Part shown: piece after piece, positions 27,787 through 36,723 of the stretch
Layout of the letters: each line of letters starts with the position of its first letter
Position numbering within the stretch: the stretch's first letter is position 1
Assembly (NCBI GenBank): GCA_949296245.1
Contig: CASFNW010000008.1
Coordinates: forward strand, 1-64,000
Length of the DNA stretch: 64,000 nt
Direction: 5' to 3'
DNA from: an uncultured bacterium
Lineage (GTDB): Bacteria; Cyanobacteriota; Vampirovibrionia; Gastranaerophilales; Gastranaerophilaceae
Made by a program: the position numbers and the translations under genes
Notes under the pieces: model-generated
What the model was told of the DNA's origin: nothing
Database searches by the model: none
Seen by the model: only the letters and a program-made list of their open reading frames with translations

Positions 27787-30156
27787 TTAATTCATATCAA
27801 CTATAGTCACACCGTTGCCGCCTTCAGAATCCTCACCCTGACGGTATTTTGCCACATATGGAGAATCATTCAGATAGTCTCTGATGGCAGCACGCAGCTG
27901 TCCTGTACCATGCCCGTGGATTATTTCAACAGACGGCAGATTTACCATACTTGCTTTATCCAGAAATGCCTCAAGTTCAATAAGAGCGTCATCTACTCTG
28001 CAGCCTCTTAAATCTATTCTGGGTGACATATTTACACGCTGTATAACAAATTTTGAATTATTTATATTGATTTTTTTCTTAATAATATCCTTTTGTCTTT
28101 TTAAATTTTTTGCCAGTTTATCGAGTTTAATTGTTGATTGAAGCTGTCCTACAAGGATTTTCACATTGCCCTTTTTATCCGGCAACGAAACAATTTCAAC
28201 ATCCTGATCAAGACCTTTTATTATTGCTTTTGCGCCTACTTTTATATCCTCACAAGAGAGTTCTTCGTACTTTATATCAACTTTAGAAAACTCGTCTGCA
28301 AGATCCTGAGAAATTTTAGAACCTTTTTTAGAAAGCTTTTTATAAGCATTTATGGCGTTTTCTTTTGTTTTATGATGATTCAGGTTTTCAAGAACTTTTT
28401 TAATCTGAGATTTAGCCTCCTGCAGATTATCCTCATATCTTCTTTTATAATCCTTTAATGTTTTTCTCTTTTGTGCATTCAGGTTCTCCAAAAGTTCGTT
28501 GTACTCTTTGTACTTTGCTTCTGATTCAGTTTTGAGTTTTTGAGCCTGTTCTGTCAGTGTATTCAGCTCAGAATATTTGCTTTGCAGCTCGCTCAACAAT
28601 TTTGATTCGTCTGTAATTTCCGATTCATAGTTTTGTTTTGCTTTTTCTATAATATCAGCGGAAATGCCAAAATTTTGAGCAATGGCAAAAGCATTTGATG
28701 CACCGGGAACACCGATTCTTAACTTATAGGTAGGCTGCAGCGTCTCTGAATCAAAGTCTACAGAAGCATTTTGAAAAAGTTTATTGTTAAAGGGCAGTGA
28801 TTTTAGTTCGTTGAAGTGTGTACTTATAACAGAAAGTGCACCTTTTTCAACAAAAGTCTCCATTACGGCTTTTGCCAGCCCTGCACCTTCTTTAGGGTCA
28901 GTGCCGGCTGCTATTTCATCTATCAGTATAAGTGTATCTGAATCACAATTATCCAAAATTTCTTTTATATTCTTTATATGAGAAGAAAAAGTCGACAAAC
29001 TCTGTATAATATTCTGGTCATCTCCGATTTCAGCAAAAATCTTTTTAAAAGGGTAAATCTTCGCACTAAAACATGGTATATGAAGTCCTGCACAGGTCAT
29101 TGCAGCAGACAGGGCTACCGTCTTTAGCACAACCGTTTTTCCTCCTGCATTTGAGCCTGTTATAATAATTGACTTATAAGGGTTTCCTATAGAAAAATCA
29201 TTTTCAACAACTTTATCAAGTATGGATAGCAACACGGGATTTTTCATTGATTTCAATTCAATAATATGCTCGTTGGTGATTTCCGGTTCGCACGCATCTA
29301 TAGCGTTTGAATATTTAGCTTTTGCAAAAATAAAATCAAGCTCAATTAAAGCATTGAAAGAAGTTTTGATATCCTCACAGCGTTCTGACATAAGCAAGGA
29401 CAGTTCTCTCATTATCTTTTTTATTTCTGCTTCAATAGATATCTCAAGCTCTCTTATTTTATTGTTTAAACCCACAATCTGTTTGGGTTCAATAAAATAA
29501 GTCTGTCCGGATTGGGAAATATCGTGCACAATCCCCTGAACTTTGTTCTTTGCTTCTGCTTTTACCTGAAAAACTATACGGTTATCCCTCAGAGTATAAA
29601 CTGTATCTTGAAGATAAGATGTAAAAGAAGAGTTCTTCATTAAATCAGAAACAGCATTTTTCAAATTTTCATTTGTGTCTCTTTGTGATTGAAAAAGCGC
29701 TTTAAGTTCTGCCGAAGCAGTTTCTTTTACGTTAAAATTTGCATCAAAAATCTGCTCTATTCTGTCCTCAATATCCTTAAAGACGAAAAGCTTAGAAGAA
29801 AATTTATATAATTCTTCCTGTTCCTGCGCAAACCTGTTTAAAAATGACAGAAATTTTCTCGAAGAGACAATAATATCAAAAATATCTTTTACATCCTCAA
29901 CAGAAAGCGTAATTTTGTTTTTTAATACATTAATGGTTTCCGATATATCATTAAGATTTCCGATTGGAATGTCGCCGGTGCTTAATCGGTAAGCATTTTG
30001 AGCCTGTGATGTAAGAGTCTGCGCGAGTTTAATATCTTCTATATTACTTAATGGCAAAGCAGAAAGACAGCGTTTTTTTGCAGGTGTGCTTATTGCAAAT
30101 CCGCTAAGTATTTCCAGAACCTTATCAAATTCAATTGTTGTTAATGTCTTATCCAT
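27787..30156 (-). CDS. mutS2: Endonuclease MutS2
   Basis: MutS-family ATPase with a nuclease tail, implicated in suppressing recombination and in ribosome-collision rescue in other bacteria. Walker A GSNAGGKT lies in the ATPase domain (about residues 334-341), Walker B as LILIDEIAAGTDP (about 409-421). A long Lys/Glu coiled-coil region follows, then a KOW-like segment and the C-terminal Smr domain (DLRGCRVDDAL ... EIIHGHGTGQLR). The 789-residue length is normal. Start ATG has no ribosome site; TATAAT ends exactly 6 nt before it. Confidence 0.95.
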   Translation of the reverse strand: MDKTLTTIEFDKVLEILSGFAISTPAKKRCLSALPLSNIEDIKLAQTLTSQAQNAYRLSTGDIPIGNLNDISETINVLKNKITLSVEDVKDIFDIIVSSRKFLSFLNRFAQEQEELYKFSSKLFVFKDIEDRIEQIFDANFNVKETASAELKALFQSQRDTNENLKNAVSDLMKNSSFTSYLQDTVYTLRDNRIVFQVKAEAKNKVQGIVHDISQSGQTYFIEPKQIVGLNNKIRELEISIEAEIKKIMRELSLLMSERCEDIKTSFNALIELDFIFAKAKYSNAIDACEPEITNEHIIELKSMKNPVLLSILDKVVENDFSIGNPYKSIIITGSNAGGKTVVLKTVALSAAMTCAGLHIPCFSAKIYPFKKIFAEIGDDQNIIQSLSTFSSHIKNIKEILDNCDSDTLILIDEIAAGTDPKEGAGLAKAVMETFVEKGALSVISTHFNELKSLPFNNKLFQNASVDFDSETLQPTYKLRIGVPGASNAFAIAQNFGISADIIEKAKQNYESEITDESKLLSELQSKYSELNTLTEQAQKLKTESEAKYKEYNELLENLNAQKRKTLKDYKRRYEDNLQEAKSQIKKVLENLNHHKTKENAINAYKKLSKKGSKISQDLADEFSKVDIKYEELSCEDIKVGAKAIIKGLDQDVEIVSLPDKKGNVKILVGQLQSTIKLDKLAKNLKRQKDIIKKKININNSKFVIQRVNMSPRIDLRGCRVDDALIELEAFLDKASMVNLPSVEIIHGHGTGQLRAAIRDYLNDSPYVAKYRQGEDSEGGNGVTIVDMN

Positions 30157-30162
30157 AAAATA

Positions 30163-30168
30163 ATTATA
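30163..30168 (-). promoter_or_regulatory. Candidate -10 box of leaderless mutS2
   Basis: Perfect TATAAT on the minus strand ends 6 nt before the mutS2 ATG, and no Shine-Dalgarno site lies between. The upstream -35 match is poor. Confidence 0.55.
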
Positions 30169-30189
30169 TCTGTAAATTTTTGTATAAAG

Positions 30190-30211
30190 AAGCCCTCAAA
30201 AATGAGGGCTT
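30190..30211 (-). terminator. Terminator of the rplK-rplA transcript
   Basis: AAGCCCTCA and TGAGGGCTT form a 9-bp stem around a four-base loop, between rplA and mutS2. The downstream T-run on the minus strand is weak (TCTTTATA). Confidence 0.65.
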
Positions 30212-30298
30212 TAAGATATTAGAATTAATATTAAATATTTTTATTGCTGACTGAATACAATTGTCTAAAACAACTTTATCAGATTCAATTATTTAATA

Positions 30299-31021
30299 TT
30301 ACACATAGTCCTTAACTTCTGCAGCAAGGTTTTTAGTATCAAGTTTGATACCGGGGCCCATTGTAGTTGTTAAGTATGCTGATTTTACATAGACACCTTT
30401 TGCAACAGACGGTTTTGCTCTCAAAATTGCATCAGCAAGAGTAGCATAGTTTTTCATCAAATCTTCAAAAGAGAATTTGATTTTGCCGATAGGACAGTGA
30501 ATCATACCCTGTTTATCAGCACGGAATTCAACTTTACCTGCTTTTGCATCTTTAACAGCTTTTGCAACGTCAAGTGTAACAGTACCTGTTTTCGGGTTAG
30601 GCATCAAACCTTTTGGACCGAGAACTTTACCTAATTTACCGAGCATACCCATACAATCAGGAGTTGCAATCAATGTATCAAACTCAAACCAGCCGTTAGA
30701 AATTTTATCAATAACTTCTTCTGCGCCTGCTTCTTCTGCACCTGCAGCTTTAGCTTCGTCAGCTTTTGTTCCTTTTGCTATTACGCAGACTCTGACTTCT
30801 TTACCAAGACCTGCCGGTAATACTACTGTAGAACGAATCTGTTGATCTGCTCTTTTTACATCAATACCGAGTCTCATGTGGCATTCAACTGTTTCATCAA
30901 ATTTTACGGTAGAGTCAGATATTTCTTTTAATTTCTTTAACGCATCAGCTGCTGAAGCGGGTTGTACAAAACCTTCGAGCATTTCAGCCTGCTTCTGTTG
31001 TCTTTTTGTTAATTTACTCAT
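30299..31021 (-). CDS. rplA: 50S ribosomal protein L1
   Basis: Binds 23S rRNA at the L1 stalk and, in well-studied bacteria, represses its own rplK-rplA mRNA. The signature region around [15 protein letters not shown] (about residues 128-142) and the [14 protein letters not shown] segment are typical. The 240-residue length includes an insertion-like [22 protein letters not shown] precedes the ATG at 31021. Unusually, rplJ-rplL do not follow; mutS2 does. Confidence 0.97.
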   Translation of the reverse strand: MSKLTKRQQKQAEMLEGFVQPASAADALKKLKEISDSTVKFDETVECHMRLGIDVKRADQQIRSTVVLPAGLGKEVRVCVIAKGTKADEAKAAGAEEAGAEEVIDKISNGWFEFDTLIATPDCMGMLGKLGKVLGPKGLMPNPKTGTVTLDVAKAVKDAKAGKVEFRADKQGMIHCPIGKIKFSFEDLMKNYATLADAILRAKPSVAKGVYVKSAYLTTTMGPGIKLDTKNLAAEVKDYV

Positions 31022-31036
31022 TTTTATTTCCTTTCT

Positions 31037-31107
31037 GTGGTGATATCGGGTTCTAATCCGTTACGGGTAATAAGTAAAGGTGCACCCCTTACGGCATTCC
31101 CTTCCAC
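31037..31107 (-). promoter_or_regulatory. Leader-like structure between rplK and rplA
   Basis: On the minus strand the interval runs GTGGAAGGGA ... CCAC and then GAAAGGA before the rplA ATG. The same bracket occurs upstream of rplK at 31554-31583. Similar GTGG/CCAC-bounded leaders precede L11 and L1 genes in other bacteria. It could be an L1 target, but that is inference. Confidence 0.45.
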
Positions 31108-31113
31108 TAATTG

Positions 31114-31539
31114 TTATTCTTCTACTGTTACACCCATTGCTCTTGCTGAGCCTTTAAGCATTTTTACCGCAGCTTCCATTGTTGTAGCATTTAAGTCATT
31201 CATTTTTGTTTTTGCTATTTCTTCTAATTGAGCAACAGTAATTTTGCCGACTTTAGTTTTATTCGGTGCAGCAGAACCTTTCGGTAAATTGATAGCTTTT
31301 TTAATCAATACAGCAGCCGGAGGGCTTTTGATAATGAAAGAAAAGCTTCTGTCTTCATATACATCAATAATTACAGGAATGATATAACCTGCCTGTGATT
31401 CTGTTTTTGCATTAAATTGTTTACAGAAATCCATGATGTTTACACCGTGCTGACCTAATGCAGGACCAACCGGCGGTGAAGGATTTGCCTTACCTGCTTC
31501 GATTTGAAGCTTAATTTTTCCTACAACTTTTTTTGCCAT
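31114..31539 (-). CDS. rplK: 50S ribosomal protein L11
   Basis: Binds the GTPase-associated centre of 23S rRNA. The family hallmark [25 protein letters not shown] appears here ([11 protein letters not shown] around residues 25-35), and the C-terminal RNA-binding domain carries [11 protein letters not shown]. The 141-residue length is normal. GGAG is 6 nt before the ATG (GGAGAATAAAATG). It lies between nusG and rplA, the conserved order. Confidence 0.98.
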   Translation of the reverse strand: MAKKVVGKIKLQIEAGKANPSPPVGPALGQHGVNIMDFCKQFNAKTESQAGYIIPVIIDVYEDRSFSFIIKSPPAAVLIKKAINLPKGSAAPNKTKVGKITVAQLEEIAKTKMNDLNATTMEAAVKMLKGSARAMGVTVEE

Positions 31540-31553
31540 TTTATTCTCCTTTC

Positions 31554-31583
31554 GTGGTCTGGCGGGGTGTTAGTCCCTTCCAC
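31554..31583 (-). promoter_or_regulatory. Leader-like structure upstream of rplK
   Basis: On the minus strand GTGGAAGGGA is followed after about 16 bases by CCAC and then GAAAGGAG before rplK. It repeats the bracket seen before rplA. See the corresponding finding. Confidence 0.45.
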
Positions 31584-31666
31584 TGTTTTTACTGTCCGCC
31601 TGTGCAACAACTCATTGCATTGTTCCTTGTTTTATATTTAACAACGGCGGGTGGAACTTTTTATAT

Positions 31667-32344
31667 TTATACTTTTTGAATTTGTTTGTATTCGAGCTCT
31701 ACGGGAGTTTCACGTCCGAATATCGAAACTGTAGCTCTGAGTTTTGATTTATCCGGATAAACTTCTGTAATATCACCGATAAAGTCTGCAAACGGGCCGG
31801 AAATGATTCTGACCTTGTCACCGACTTTAACATCAAGCTCAATTTTAGTTGTTTGATTTTGAACTCTGTGGATGATTTTCTTGATTTCTGAATCTTTAGC
31901 CGGAATAGGTTTCTTAGATGTTCCGACAAATTTTGTAACACCGGCTGTGTGTCTTACAACATACCAGCTGTCATCGTCCATAATCATTTCGACAAGTACA
32001 TAACCGGGGAAGATTTTTTCTTCACGGTCTTGTTTTTTGCCGTCTTTTACTTTTGTTATAGTTTTTTGAGGAACTTCAACACGGAAGATTTTATCCCCCA
32101 TATTCATATATTCGATACGTTTTTCAAGGTTTACTTTTACTTTGTTTTCGTATCCTGAATATGTATGAACAATGTACCATTTCTTTTGCGGTTCTTTGCT
32201 GTGTGAAGCCTGTATATCAGCTTTCAGTTTTGCGTCTTTTTCTTCGACTATCTGATGTTTTTCGTTTTCGAACACGCTGATATCGTTTTGTTCAGCATTT
32301 ACTTCCGCATTTACATCCAATTGTTCTTCATTTTTTTCTGTCAT
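31667..32344 (-). CDS. nusG: Transcription termination/antitermination factor NusG
   Basis: Binds RNA polymerase and Rho or S10. After an acidic N-terminal extension of about 50 residues comes the NGN domain (KWYIVHTYSGYENKV from about residue 55; RKIFPGYVLVEM-like motif as EKIFPGYVLVEM) and the C-terminal KOW domain (VGDKVRIISGPFADFIG). The 225-residue total is longer than E. coli NusG (181) because of the extension. It is downstream of secE, as is usual. Confidence 0.97.
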   Translation of the reverse strand: MTEKNEEQLDVNAEVNAEQNDISVFENEKHQIVEEKDAKLKADIQASHSKEPQKKWYIVHTYSGYENKVKVNLEKRIEYMNMGDKIFRVEVPQKTITKVKDGKKQDREEKIFPGYVLVEMIMDDDSWYVVRHTAGVTKFVGTSKKPIPAKDSEIKKIIHRVQNQTTKIELDVKVGDKVRIISGPFADFIGDITEVYPDKSKLRATVSIFGRETPVELEYKQIQKV

Positions 32345-32390
32345 TATTTTAATTCCTGTAATTAAATAATAAATAAATCTTTTTTACGGT

Positions 32391-32624
32391 CTAATGCATC
32401 AAACCGAGCCCCTTAAACAGAGCATTGAATATAGTATCCACAGCCAGAACGCCTATAGTAAACATAGCTGTTATTACAACAACATAAATTGTTTCTACAA
32501 CAACCTGCTGTTTTCCCGGCCAGGTTATTTTGCCCCATTCAAGCTTAACCGATTTAAAGTAAGCAATTGCTGCTTCTTTAAAATTTTCGGTCTGTGCTGT
32601 TTTATTTTTAGTCTGATTTGCCAT
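32391..32624 (-). CDS. secE: Protein translocase subunit SecE
   Basis: Small essential subunit of the SecYEG channel, here 77 residues with one C-terminal membrane helix (about residues 48-70) preceded by the conserved amphipathic region FKSVKLEWGKITWPGKQQ. A longer ORF to 32708 exists, but its extra N-terminus reads through tRNA-Trp. I therefore start at the ATG at 32624, which has GAGGG about 6 nt upstream. Confidence 0.95.
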   Translation of the reverse strand: MANQTKNKTAQTENFKEAAIAYFKSVKLEWGKITWPGKQQVVVETIYVVVITAMFTIGVLAVDTIFNALFKGLGLMH

Positions 32625-32650
32625 TATTTCCCTCTGAGTTTTATTTAAAT

Positions 32651-32723
32651 CGCGCCCTGAAGGACTCGAACCCTCGACATCCGGTTTTGGAGACCGACGT
32701 TCTACCAACTGAACTAAGGACGC
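32651..32723 (-). tRNA. tRNA-Trp (CCA)
   Basis: On the minus strand the acceptor GCGTCCT pairs with AGGGCGC with one T-G wobble. The D arm, the anticodon loop CTCCAAA (anticodon CCA) and the T arm GGGTTCGAGTCC are intact. CCA is not encoded, unlike tRNA-Asn in this window. Its place between rpmG and secE is conserved in many bacteria. Confidence 0.95.
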
Positions 32724-32751
32724 TCTTTAAATATCAAATTGTCAATCCGTC

Positions 32752-32816
32752 CGTCTATAGAACCTAATTGAACTACGCACGCTCACCGCCTGAACGGCAG
32801 ATGAACTAAGGACGTT
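32752..32816 (-). pseudogene. Two degenerate tRNA-Trp 5'-end remnants
   Basis: Residues 32752-32784 (CGTCTATAGAACC ... TGAACTACGCACGCTC) and 32797-32816 (GATGAACTAAGGACGTT) both resemble the 5' third of tRNA-Trp as read on this strand (TGAACTAAGGACGCTC). They fill the gap between tRNA-Trp and rpmG and may be relics of partial tRNA duplication or of a lost neighbouring tRNA. Confidence 0.5.
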
Positions 32817-32820
32817 AAAA

Positions 32821-32988
32821 TTATTTGGTTTCTTTGTGAACTGTATGTTTATTGCATCTCGGGCAATGTTTTTTCAGTTCAAGTCTTTCTTTTTGTGTTT
32901 TTTTGTTTTTAGTAGTTGTGTAGTTTCTTTCTTTGCATTCTTCACAAGCGAGAACTACCATTTTATCTACTTTTCCTTTGATTCCCAT
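32821..32988 (-). CDS. rpmG: 50S ribosomal protein L33
   Basis: A 55-residue protein reading [18 protein letters not shown] and onward, with two CXXC zinc-type pairs (CEEC and CPRC) and the family block [12 protein letters not shown]. Its length is right for L33. AGAGG precedes the ATG at 32988 by about 5 nt. It heads the rpmG-tRNA-Trp-secE-nusG-rplK-rplA run. Confidence 0.95.
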   Translation of the reverse strand: MGIKGKVDKMVVLACEECKERNYTTTKNKKTQKERLELKKHCPRCNKHTVHKETK

Positions 32989-33045
32989 TGTGTACCTCTT
33001 ATCTAGAATTTTTGTATTATCACCTGTTTTTTACAAGCAAGATTT

Positions 33046-33073
33046 ATAGAATGCGTCTTTCCCCTCATTCTAT
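33046..33073. other. Small hairpin upstream of rpmG
   Basis: ATAGAATG (33046-33053) and CATTCTAT (33066-33073) form an 8-bp stem. It lies in the region upstream of the rpmG operon promoter (TTGCTT and TAATAC-like boxes near 33015-33040). No clear role. Confidence 0.35.
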
Positions 33074-33154
33074 TATCCGCGCTTATTCAGTTGTAATAAT
33101 ATATTACAATAAACATGAAATAAGCAAAGTACCAATTTAATATTTCTTAATTTC

Positions 33155-33562
33155 TTATAATTTTAATTTTTCATCCAGCATCAAATAATATGAATCCGGA
33201 TTGTTAACAAGGCTTCTTTTTGACAAATAATCAACGCTCAGATTGTATGCTATAAATCCGATATTATAAGTTGCAGAGATAATAACTATAGGGGTCTTTG
33301 AATATTCTTTTATATTTTTTATTTCTTTAACAAGCCATTCACCGGCAAAATCAGGCTGAAAATCGGTTTCCATCTGCAGGTCGGTCAGAATTAAATCAAA
33401 AGGGTTTTCTTTATTGTTTATAAGAATTTCTTTTGCGTCTTTGGCACAGTCTGTTATGACAAAATCCAAGACCGCTTTATCATAATTTTTCAACAGTGCC
33501 GTATGGAACTTCTGCCACTCGGGTGTATCTTCCGCTATCAAAATTCTTTTTACATTATCCAT
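33155..33562 (-). CDS. Single-domain response regulator
   Basis: A 135-residue receiver (REC) domain without an output domain. The acid pocket ED (residues about 10-11, LIAEDTPEW), the phospho-acceptor Asp in LTDLQM (about residue 62), the Ser/Thr in VIISAT and the Lys in LSKR are present. No kinase gene is near, so its partner is unknown. TATAAT ends 7 nt before the ATG, so the mRNA is probably leaderless. Confidence 0.88.
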   Translation of the reverse strand: MDNVKRILIAEDTPEWQKFHTALLKNYDKAVLDFVITDCAKDAKEILINNKENPFDLILTDLQMETDFQPDFAGEWLVKEIKNIKEYSKTPIVIISATYNIGFIAYNLSVDYLSKRSLVNNPDSYYLMLDEKLKL

Positions 33563-33569
33563 ACCATAT

Positions 33570-33575
33570 ATTATA
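33570..33575 (-). promoter_or_regulatory. Candidate -10 box of leaderless response-regulator gene
   Basis: TATAAT on the minus strand, 7 nt before the ATG at 33562; no ribosome site. Confidence 0.5.
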
Positions 33576-33674
33576 CAAAAGATTGTCTTTCAGGGTAACT
33601 AAAACCACTGCTTTTTCACGATAACTTTATCTCATAAATCTGCAAAGATAATTTTGTATAAAGGTTATAGGTTT

Positions 33675-33848
33675 ATGAAATTATTTGAAACATTCAAAAG
33701 TCTTATCAGAAAAGTAGAAGAAATAGACAGAAAGTCAAAAATACTTTCTTCACAAAAGTATTGTTCGACAAACCCTTTTGCCTTTAAAAAAGATAGAACC
33801 TTTGTCTGGATTGATAAGACCGAGGAAAATAAAGAAGAAAAAGATTAA
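33675..33848 (+). CDS. Candidate small charged protein (57 aa)
   Basis: Starting at the ATG at 33675, not the upstream TTG, gives a 57-residue Lys/Glu-rich protein beginning MKLFETFKSLIRKVEE, with an amphipathic helical N-terminus. AGG lies just upstream. Its stop overlaps the convergent aroA end by 4 bases. No family recognised. Whether it is expressed is uncertain. Confidence 0.45.
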   Translation: MKLFETFKSLIRKVEEIDRKSKILSSQKYCSTNPFAFKKDRTFVWIDKTEENKEEKD

Positions 33849-35119
33849 GAAAGTGACTCGATAAGAGGCAGAAATTCCGGAAAAGAAATATCCACCCACT
33901 GAAATTCATTTATCAAAACAGGTTTCTCGCATACAAGACCTGCTGTATAAAAGCTCATCGCAAGTCTGTGATCGTGGTAGCATTCGACTTCACAACCGCC
34001 GTTGAGCCGGCTTTTTCCTTCAATAATAAATCCGTCTTGAGTTTCTTCTATATTTGCACCTAATTTCCTTAACTCTGTCACAAGGCATTTTATTCTGTCG
34101 GATTCTTTGTTTCTTAAATCTCCCGCATCTTTTATAACAGTTGTACCGCTCGCCTGCGTAGCCGCCACCGCAATAACAGGAAGTTCATCTATCAGTCTCG
34201 GTATAATTTCACCTTCAATTGTTACGGCTTTGAGTTCCGAAGTTCTTATTCTTATGTCTCCGACTTCTTCATTGCACTCAGTTTTTTCATCAAGAATTTC
34301 TATTTCTGCTCCCATCTGATTCAAAATATCGATTATACCTGTCCGGGTCTGATTAAGTCCGACATTTCTCAGTATAACATCGGAGTTTGGTGTAATCGCA
34401 GCAGCCGTCATAAAGAATGCAGCAGATGATATATCTCCGCAAACAGAAATATTTTTCGGCTCCGGTTGTGATTTTTTTATGCTGACTGTATTTCCTTTTA
34501 CATTTATATCTGCGCCGAGATACTTCAGCATTCTTTCTGTATGGTCACGGGAAACATACGGTTCTGTTACTCTGGTTTCACCGTATGTGTTGAGTCCAGC
34601 AAGCAAAATGCAGGATTTTACCTGTGCAGAGGCTATCGGAGTTTTATAATCAATCGGAAAAAGTTCTTTGCCAAAGATTGTTAACGGGCTTTTAAAATCC
34701 TTATGCTTTATTTTTGCACCCATAAGCTCTAACGGGTTAATTATTCTTCTCATCGGGCGTTTAGAAAGACTTTCATCTCCGTATAACTCTGCTTCTGTTT
34801 CCGGTCTTGAAGCAAGAATACCGGAAAACAAACGCATTGAAGTACCCGAATTTCCGCAATCCAGCCTGTACAAATCTTTTTTAAAAGCGTTTTTAGAATC
34901 TACAACAAGATGCTTATCAGAAATAAATTCAGCTTCACAGCCCAGTGCTTTTATTATATTCAAAGTGCTTATACAATCCGCACCTGTAGAAAAATTGTTT
35001 ATTTCAGCTTTCCCGCCTGTTAAAGCAAGAAACATCGCGCTTCTATGGCTGATAGATTTGTCTGAAGGGATAACTATTTCGCCGTTTAGACCCGACGATT
35101 TATTGACAGTTAAATTCAT
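33845..35119 (-). CDS. aroA: 3-phosphoshikimate 1-carboxyvinyltransferase (EPSP synthase)
   Basis: Shikimate-pathway enzyme joining PEP and shikimate-3-phosphate. Motifs DKSISHRS (about residues 19-26), LDCGNSGTSMRL, and SGDESLSKRPM-type YGDESLSKRPMRRI are present, as well as the C-terminal DHRLAMSF. The 424-residue length is normal. The ATG follows the stop of the symporter gene after one base (TAA T ATG) and has no ribosome site, so it is probably read by re-initiation. Confidence 0.96.
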   Translation of the reverse strand: MNLTVNKSSGLNGEIVIPSDKSISHRSAMFLALTGGKAEINNFSTGADCISTLNIIKALGCEAEFISDKHLVVDSKNAFKKDLYRLDCGNSGTSMRLFSGILASRPETEAELYGDESLSKRPMRRIINPLELMGAKIKHKDFKSPLTIFGKELFPIDYKTPIASAQVKSCILLAGLNTYGETRVTEPYVSRDHTERMLKYLGADINVKGNTVSIKKSQPEPKNISVCGDISSAAFFMTAAAITPNSDVILRNVGLNQTRTGIIDILNQMGAEIEILDEKTECNEEVGDIRIRTSELKAVTIEGEIIPRLIDELPVIAVAATQASGTTVIKDAGDLRNKESDRIKCLVTELRKLGANIEETQDGFIIEGKSRLNGGCEVECYHDHRLAMSFYTAGLVCEKPVLINEFQWVDISFPEFLPLIESLS

Positions 35120-35120
35120 A

Positions 35121-36467
35121 TTAAATTATGTCTTTATAGGATTCTTCACTTGTCAGCATGTCATAGTTCAGTTCATTTTCATTATCAGCAATCACTGCCG
35201 TAACAACAGCGTCTGATGTGATGTTTAGCATGGTTCTGAACATATCAACGATTCTGTCCACCGCGAACAGGAAGGCAAAACCTTCTACCATTTGTGTCGG
35301 AGTTAAGCCCAGTCCGTTTAATACCAGAGCAATAGTTATTATACCGCCGCCCGGTATGCCCGCACATGTACTTGATGCAACAATAGCAAGCACTGCTATC
35401 TGAAGAATCTGCAAAGGTTCTACGCTGATGCCGTAAGCCTGTGTAAGAAACAGCACTGCAATTACCTGAAACATTGCAGTAGCATCAAAGTTTAATGTTA
35501 CACCGAGAGGAAGAACAAAACTGCACACCTTATGAGAGATACCTCTTTTTTCACAGCAGGCAATTACAAGAGGCAATGTAGCAGAACTGCTTGCGGTGCC
35601 GAAACCGACCATCATAGCTTCTGCAATCGCAGCAAAAAACAGTCTTACCGGCACTTTAGAAAATACTTTCATAATTATCGGATATACAACAAAAAGTTGT
35701 ATTGCAAAACCTATAAATATAGCAAGGAAGTATTTTGAAATACTTGAAAATACAGATATACCGAATGACGATATAGCAGTAGCAGTCAAAGCAAATATAC
35801 CGGGTGCAGCGAGATACATAATGCCGTCCGTTACTTTCATTGTTGCGGCAAATATTGATTCAAAAAACGAAACAACAGGTCTGTTTATTTCGCCTACTTT
35901 TGCAAGCGCTATAGCAAATACCATAATAAATATGATTATCGGAATCATTTCGCCTTTAGATAGAGCTTCCATCGGATTAGCAGGAATCAAATTGATTAGC
36001 AGCTGAGAAAAATGTCCTTTTTGATCGGCAATAGCCTGACTGACTATCTGTTGGGTTTCCACTGCTGATTCCTGACTGATAAAGGACTGCACTCCGTTGC
36101 CGGGATGTATTGCCCATGCAAGAGTCAGGCCTATTATTACTGCTGCAATTGAAATAATGGAATAATATACAACCATTTTTATACCAAAAGCACCCAGCTG
36201 CTTGTTGTCACCGATACTGGAGATACCAATGACTATTGCACTGAATACCAACGGTATAATTACCATCTGGATTAATCTTATAAAAGCCTGACCTATGAAA
36301 TTTAATACAGCATACAAAACATTATAAATTGCAGTGGGTTCATGTGTCGCATTATATGCGTGCATTGCAATACCGAGAATAATACCGGCAATTAAACCCA
36401 AAAATATATGCCCGTTACGCTTGATTCCAAGCCCTAGAGCAATCAATATCTGCATGTGTAATTTCAT
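35121..36467 (-). CDS. Dicarboxylate/amino acid:cation symporter (DAACS family)
   Basis: A 448-residue inner-membrane transporter of the glutamate/aspartate/C4-dicarboxylate (GltP/DctA/SdcS) type with eight or so helices and two re-entrant loops. The family signature serine-rich loop GFGTASSSATLPLVI (about residues 287-301) and the second motif SSTCAGIPGGGIITIALVL are present. AGAGG is 8 nt before the ATG. Substrate cannot be fixed among glutamate, aspartate, succinate. It is co-oriented with aroA, one base apart. Confidence 0.92.
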   Translation of the reverse strand: MKLHMQILIALGLGIKRNGHIFLGLIAGIILGIAMHAYNATHEPTAIYNVLYAVLNFIGQAFIRLIQMVIIPLVFSAIVIGISSIGDNKQLGAFGIKMVVYYSIISIAAVIIGLTLAWAIHPGNGVQSFISQESAVETQQIVSQAIADQKGHFSQLLINLIPANPMEALSKGEMIPIIIFIMVFAIALAKVGEINRPVVSFFESIFAATMKVTDGIMYLAAPGIFALTATAISSFGISVFSSISKYFLAIFIGFAIQLFVVYPIIMKVFSKVPVRLFFAAIAEAMMVGFGTASSSATLPLVIACCEKRGISHKVCSFVLPLGVTLNFDATAMFQVIAVLFLTQAYGISVEPLQILQIAVLAIVASSTCAGIPGGGIITIALVLNGLGLTPTQMVEGFAFLFAVDRIVDMFRTMLNITSDAVVTAVIADNENELNYDMLTSEESYKDII

Positions 36468-36690
36468 AATATTTCCTCTCTTACGTAAGATTATATTTTA
36501 GACAAGTATAGTTATTTTACTATTTTTTATAACACATGACAACAATTCATATAGAGGAATTTCATATTGTTTGCTGTCTCTGGAGATGATTTTACTTTTT
36601 AAGATAGCAAGAAATATATGTTCCTTTTATCCCGACACAAAGTAACCACAGTATTTAACAGACAGAAAATTATTGCCGGTTTACAATTAT

Positions 36691-36717
36691 TTGACAAAAT
36701 GTATTTTGTATTAAAAT
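36691..36717 (+). promoter_or_regulatory. Candidate promoter for the small ORF at 36724
   Basis: TTGACA (36691-36696) and TAAAAT (36712-36717) are 15 nt apart, shorter than the usual 17. TAAAAT ends 6 nt before the ATG at 36724. Confidence 0.45.
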
Positions 36718-36723
36718 ATGCTT

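Noticed and set aside
32625-32708. N-terminal extension of SecE
   Set aside because: The frame overlaps tRNA-Trp; the ATG at 32624 has a good ribosome site.
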